This document shows, in pieces, positions 12,941 to 14,837 of a DNA stretch of 14,837 nt; position 1 is the first letter of the stretch, and each line of letters opens with the position of its first letter. The notes beneath the pieces are model-generated. The model searched no databases. It was given only the letters and a program-made list of their open reading frames with translations, and had not been told where the DNA came from. The stretch covers positions 1 through 14,837 of the forward strand of contig QQUK01000098.1 in the NCBI GenBank assembly GCA_008501655.1. The letters run 5' to 3'. The position numbers and the translations under genes were made by a program. Origin of the DNA: Calditrichota bacterium (GTDB taxonomy: Bacteria > Zixibacteria > MSB-5A5 > GN15 > FEB-12).

Positions 12941-14837
12941 GTGGTCAAGAAAAAACTTGTAAGTGCACCTTACTACAGTATAAGTCAATTACGTGTCGAT
13001 CAATGGAATGAGCTAAAAAATAACTGTGCTGAACTTGTGCGATGCCGTAAAGGAACAGCTCACGAACAGCTTTGCATCAAAGAAGTTGAGGGGCTGCTAA
13101 AAAAATTTAAATGTGTTGAGCAGTATTTTGCTTTCCCTGGATTGTCACGGGTAGATAAACTCATAAATTCTTTTTTAAAAAATGAATATACTGCACTATC
13201 TAATCAAGTCATAGAAACAACTAAACAGTTAGTAAGTGATACTTATCGAAGTAATCCTCATTTTTTGTTTGATGAGGAAAATCTTGAGAGTGAAATCCGA
13301 GAACATCAAACAGTTCAGTCAGGTTTGAAAAAACAGTATTTCGAAGTTCTTTTTGTTGAAAATCTCAGCCAGCCTGATGAAGCTGCTTTAAGAGAAAAGC
13401 TGCGTGAAATCCGGGATAAAAATGAATCGTTTGTATACGATATTACAGTTCAGAAATCTTTTCAGGATGCTCTCATTGCTATCCTTTTTAATCATACCAT
13501 TCAGGCAGTAGTCATCCGCTATGCTCCTCCTTATCGTTCTTCAAATATCTCACCGATAATAAAACCCTATATACAGAATGTTTTAAAGCTCGATCTCGAT
13601 TCAAAGCAGGAAGAGGATCTTGGTCCGATTCTTTGTAAACTTGCAAGACAATACAGACCTGAGCTGGATATTTATTACGTTACAGATACATCATTATCGA
13701 ATCTAAAGGACAGTACTATACGATCTTTTCGCAGAATCTATTATCGCAAAGAGGATCTACAGGAACTTCATTTAGGGATACTGCGAGGTATTCGGGATAG
13801 GTTTGAGACTCCATTTTTTAGTGCTTTAAAAGAATATAGTCTGAAACCGACCGGTGTCTTTCACGCGATGCCTATTTCCAGAGGAAATTCAGTATTTAAG
13901 TCCCGTTGGATTAGGGATTTTGGTGAGTTTTATGGAAGGAATATGTTTTTAGCTGAAACTTCGGCTACAACAGGAGGATTAGATTCACTTTTACAGCCTA
14001 CCGGACCACTAAAAAAAGCTCAGGAGATGGCTGCAGATGCATATGGTTCTCAACGGACTTTTTTTGTTACCAATGGAACGTCTACAGCAAATAAGATTGT
14101 TCAACAGGCTCTTATAGAACCTGGTGATGTCGTGCTCATTGATCGGGACTGCCATAAATCTCATCACTATGGTCTGGTTCTTTCAGGTGCTTTTCCGGTC
14201 TATCTCGATTCTTATCCTATTGAGGAATATTCGATGTATGGTGCTGTTCCTCTGGAACATATCCGTGAAAAGCTGTTATTACTTAACAAATCAGGCAGAC
14301 TAAATTCTGTTAAAATGTTGTTACTTACTAATTGTACATTTGACGGTATAGTATACAATGTGGAGCAGGTGATGGAAGCTGTTCTTGCTATTAAGCCAGA
14401 TATGATATTTCTCTGGGATGAAGCTTGGTTTGCATTCGCCGGATTTACATACAATTATAAACAAAGAACCGGAATGTTTGTCGGACAGAAGTTGTTTAAT
14501 AAATATAAAAGTGAAAAATACCGAAAAAAATACAAAGAACATTTAAAATCATTACCAAAAGGATCATCACCATCTCTTCCTGATCCTGATAAAGTACGAA
14601 TCCGTGTGTATACTACTCAGAGCACTCATAAAACTTTGAGCAGTTTCAGGCAGGGGTCGATGATACACATCTTTGATGAAGAATTTCGGAAAAAAACCGA
14701 AGATACCTTTTTGGAAGCTTATATGACTCACACTTCAACGTCCCCTAATTATCAGATGCTGGCTTCTCTTGATGCCGGTAGAAGGCAGGTGCAGTTTGAG
14801 GGATATGAGATGGTTGAAAAGAGTATTGAACTCGCAA
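12941..14837 (+). CDS. Orn/Lys/Arg-type PLP decarboxylase, 3' end beyond the window
   Basis: The frame opens at GTG 12941, with AAGGA at 12929-12933 overlapping the upstream stop, and stays open for 632 codons to the window end, so the C-terminus is missing. From about residue 300 it matches the major domain of Orn/Lys/Arg decarboxylases: FHAMPISRGNS, ETSATTGGLDSLLQPTGP, FVTNGTSTANK, DRDCHKSHHYGL (401-412, His405 likely stacking on PLP), FLWDEAWFAF (Asp493) and QSTHKTLSSFRQGSM, where Lys564 is the PLP lysine. It should decarboxylate arginine, lysine or ornithine to agmatine, cadaverine or putrescine. The N-terminal part is about 300 residues, roughly twice the wing domain of the E. coli enzymes. 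Residues about 140-270 have alternating strands and helices that could be the receiver-like wing, while 1-130 are unrecognised. The substrate cannot be chosen from sequence. Confidence 0.88.
   Translation, partial: MVKKKLVSAPYYSISQLRVDQWNELKNNCAELVRCRKGTAHEQLCIKEVEGLLKKFKCVEQYFAFPGLSRVDKLINSFLKNEYTALSNQVIETTKQLVSDTYRSNPHFLFDEENLESEIREHQTVQSGLKKQYFEVLFVENLSQPDEAALREKLREIRDKNESFVYDITVQKSFQDALIAILFNHTIQAVVIRYAPPYRSSNISPIIKPYIQNVLKLDLDSKQEEDLGPILCKLARQYRPELDIYYVTDTSLSNLKDSTIRSFRRIYYRKEDLQELHLGILRGIRDRFETPFFSALKEYSLKPTGVFHAMPISRGNSVFKSRWIRDFGEFYGRNMFLAETSATTGGLDSLLQPTGPLKKAQEMAADAYGSQRTFFVTNGTSTANKIVQQALIEPGDVVLIDRDCHKSHHYGLVLSGAFPVYLDSYPIEEYSMYGAVPLEHIREKLLLLNKSGRLNSVKMLLLTNCTFDGIVYNVEQVMEAVLAIKPDMIFLWDEAWFAFAGFTYNYKQRTGMFVGQKLFNKYKSEKYRKKYKEHLKSLPKGSSPSLPDPDKVRIRVYTTQSTHKTLSSFRQGSMIHIFDEEFRKKTEDTFLEAYMTHTSTSPNYQMLASLDAGRRQVQFEGYEMVEKSIELA

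Noticed and set aside
1..14837. CRISPR array, tRNA, rRNA, insertion sequence or prophage
   Set aside because: No regularly spaced repeats, cloverleaf-like sequence, transposase motifs or phage genes were seen on reading both strands.

Overview
The window is AT-rich bacterial chromosome. It most likely comes from the FCB group outside classical Bacteroidia (Ignavibacteria, Calditrichota, Marinimicrobia or a related candidate phylum). The main clue is the first gene fragment, which ends in a QNYPNPFNPST-type type IX secretion sorting domain. A large Ser/Thr kinase with TPR-like repeats fits that placement. No rRNA, tRNA, CRISPR array, transposase or phage gene is visible.

Region 1 (1-366) is the 3' end of a secreted-protein gene followed by a clear intrinsic terminator. 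Region 2 (about 420-3605) is a compact metalloid-resistance-type operon: an ArsR-family repressor, an ArsP/DUF318-type permease, a small CxxC thioredoxin-like protein, an exported CxxC protein resembling ArsF, and a CcdA/DsbD-like membrane protein resembling ArsG. Two related inverted repeats, one over the arsR promoter and one between arsR and the permease, look like operators. The set points to organoarsenical or other soft-metal detoxification by thiol-based reduction plus two efflux permeases. No arsC, arsB or acr3 is present here.

Region 3 (3606-6352) holds one large gene encoding a cytoplasmic Ser/Thr kinase, one membrane segment, a TPR-like outer region and a C-terminal thioredoxin domain with a WCPHC active site. 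This is the most unusual protein in the window. It lies directly downstream of the thiol-rich ars-like operon, which suggests, but does not prove, redox or metal sensing.

Region 4 (6353-9532, minus strand) is a two-gene operon: an MscS-type mechanosensitive channel, then an SLC12-like cation-chloride cotransporter with a C-terminal soluble domain. A sigma70-like promoter lies upstream. The pairing suggests osmotic or ionic homeostasis.

Region 5 (9533-10267) is a long AT-rich gap with divergent promoter candidates and a 29-nt near-perfect palindrome. Region 6 (10268 to the window end) is a tightly packed plus-strand operon: a class III aminotransferase, a nitrilase-superfamily amidohydrolase, a VOC protein and an Orn/Lys/Arg decarboxylase that runs off the end. 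Together they suggest conversion of a basic amino acid into an amine and onward processing, a polyamine or GABA-type route. The exact substrates cannot be fixed from sequence.
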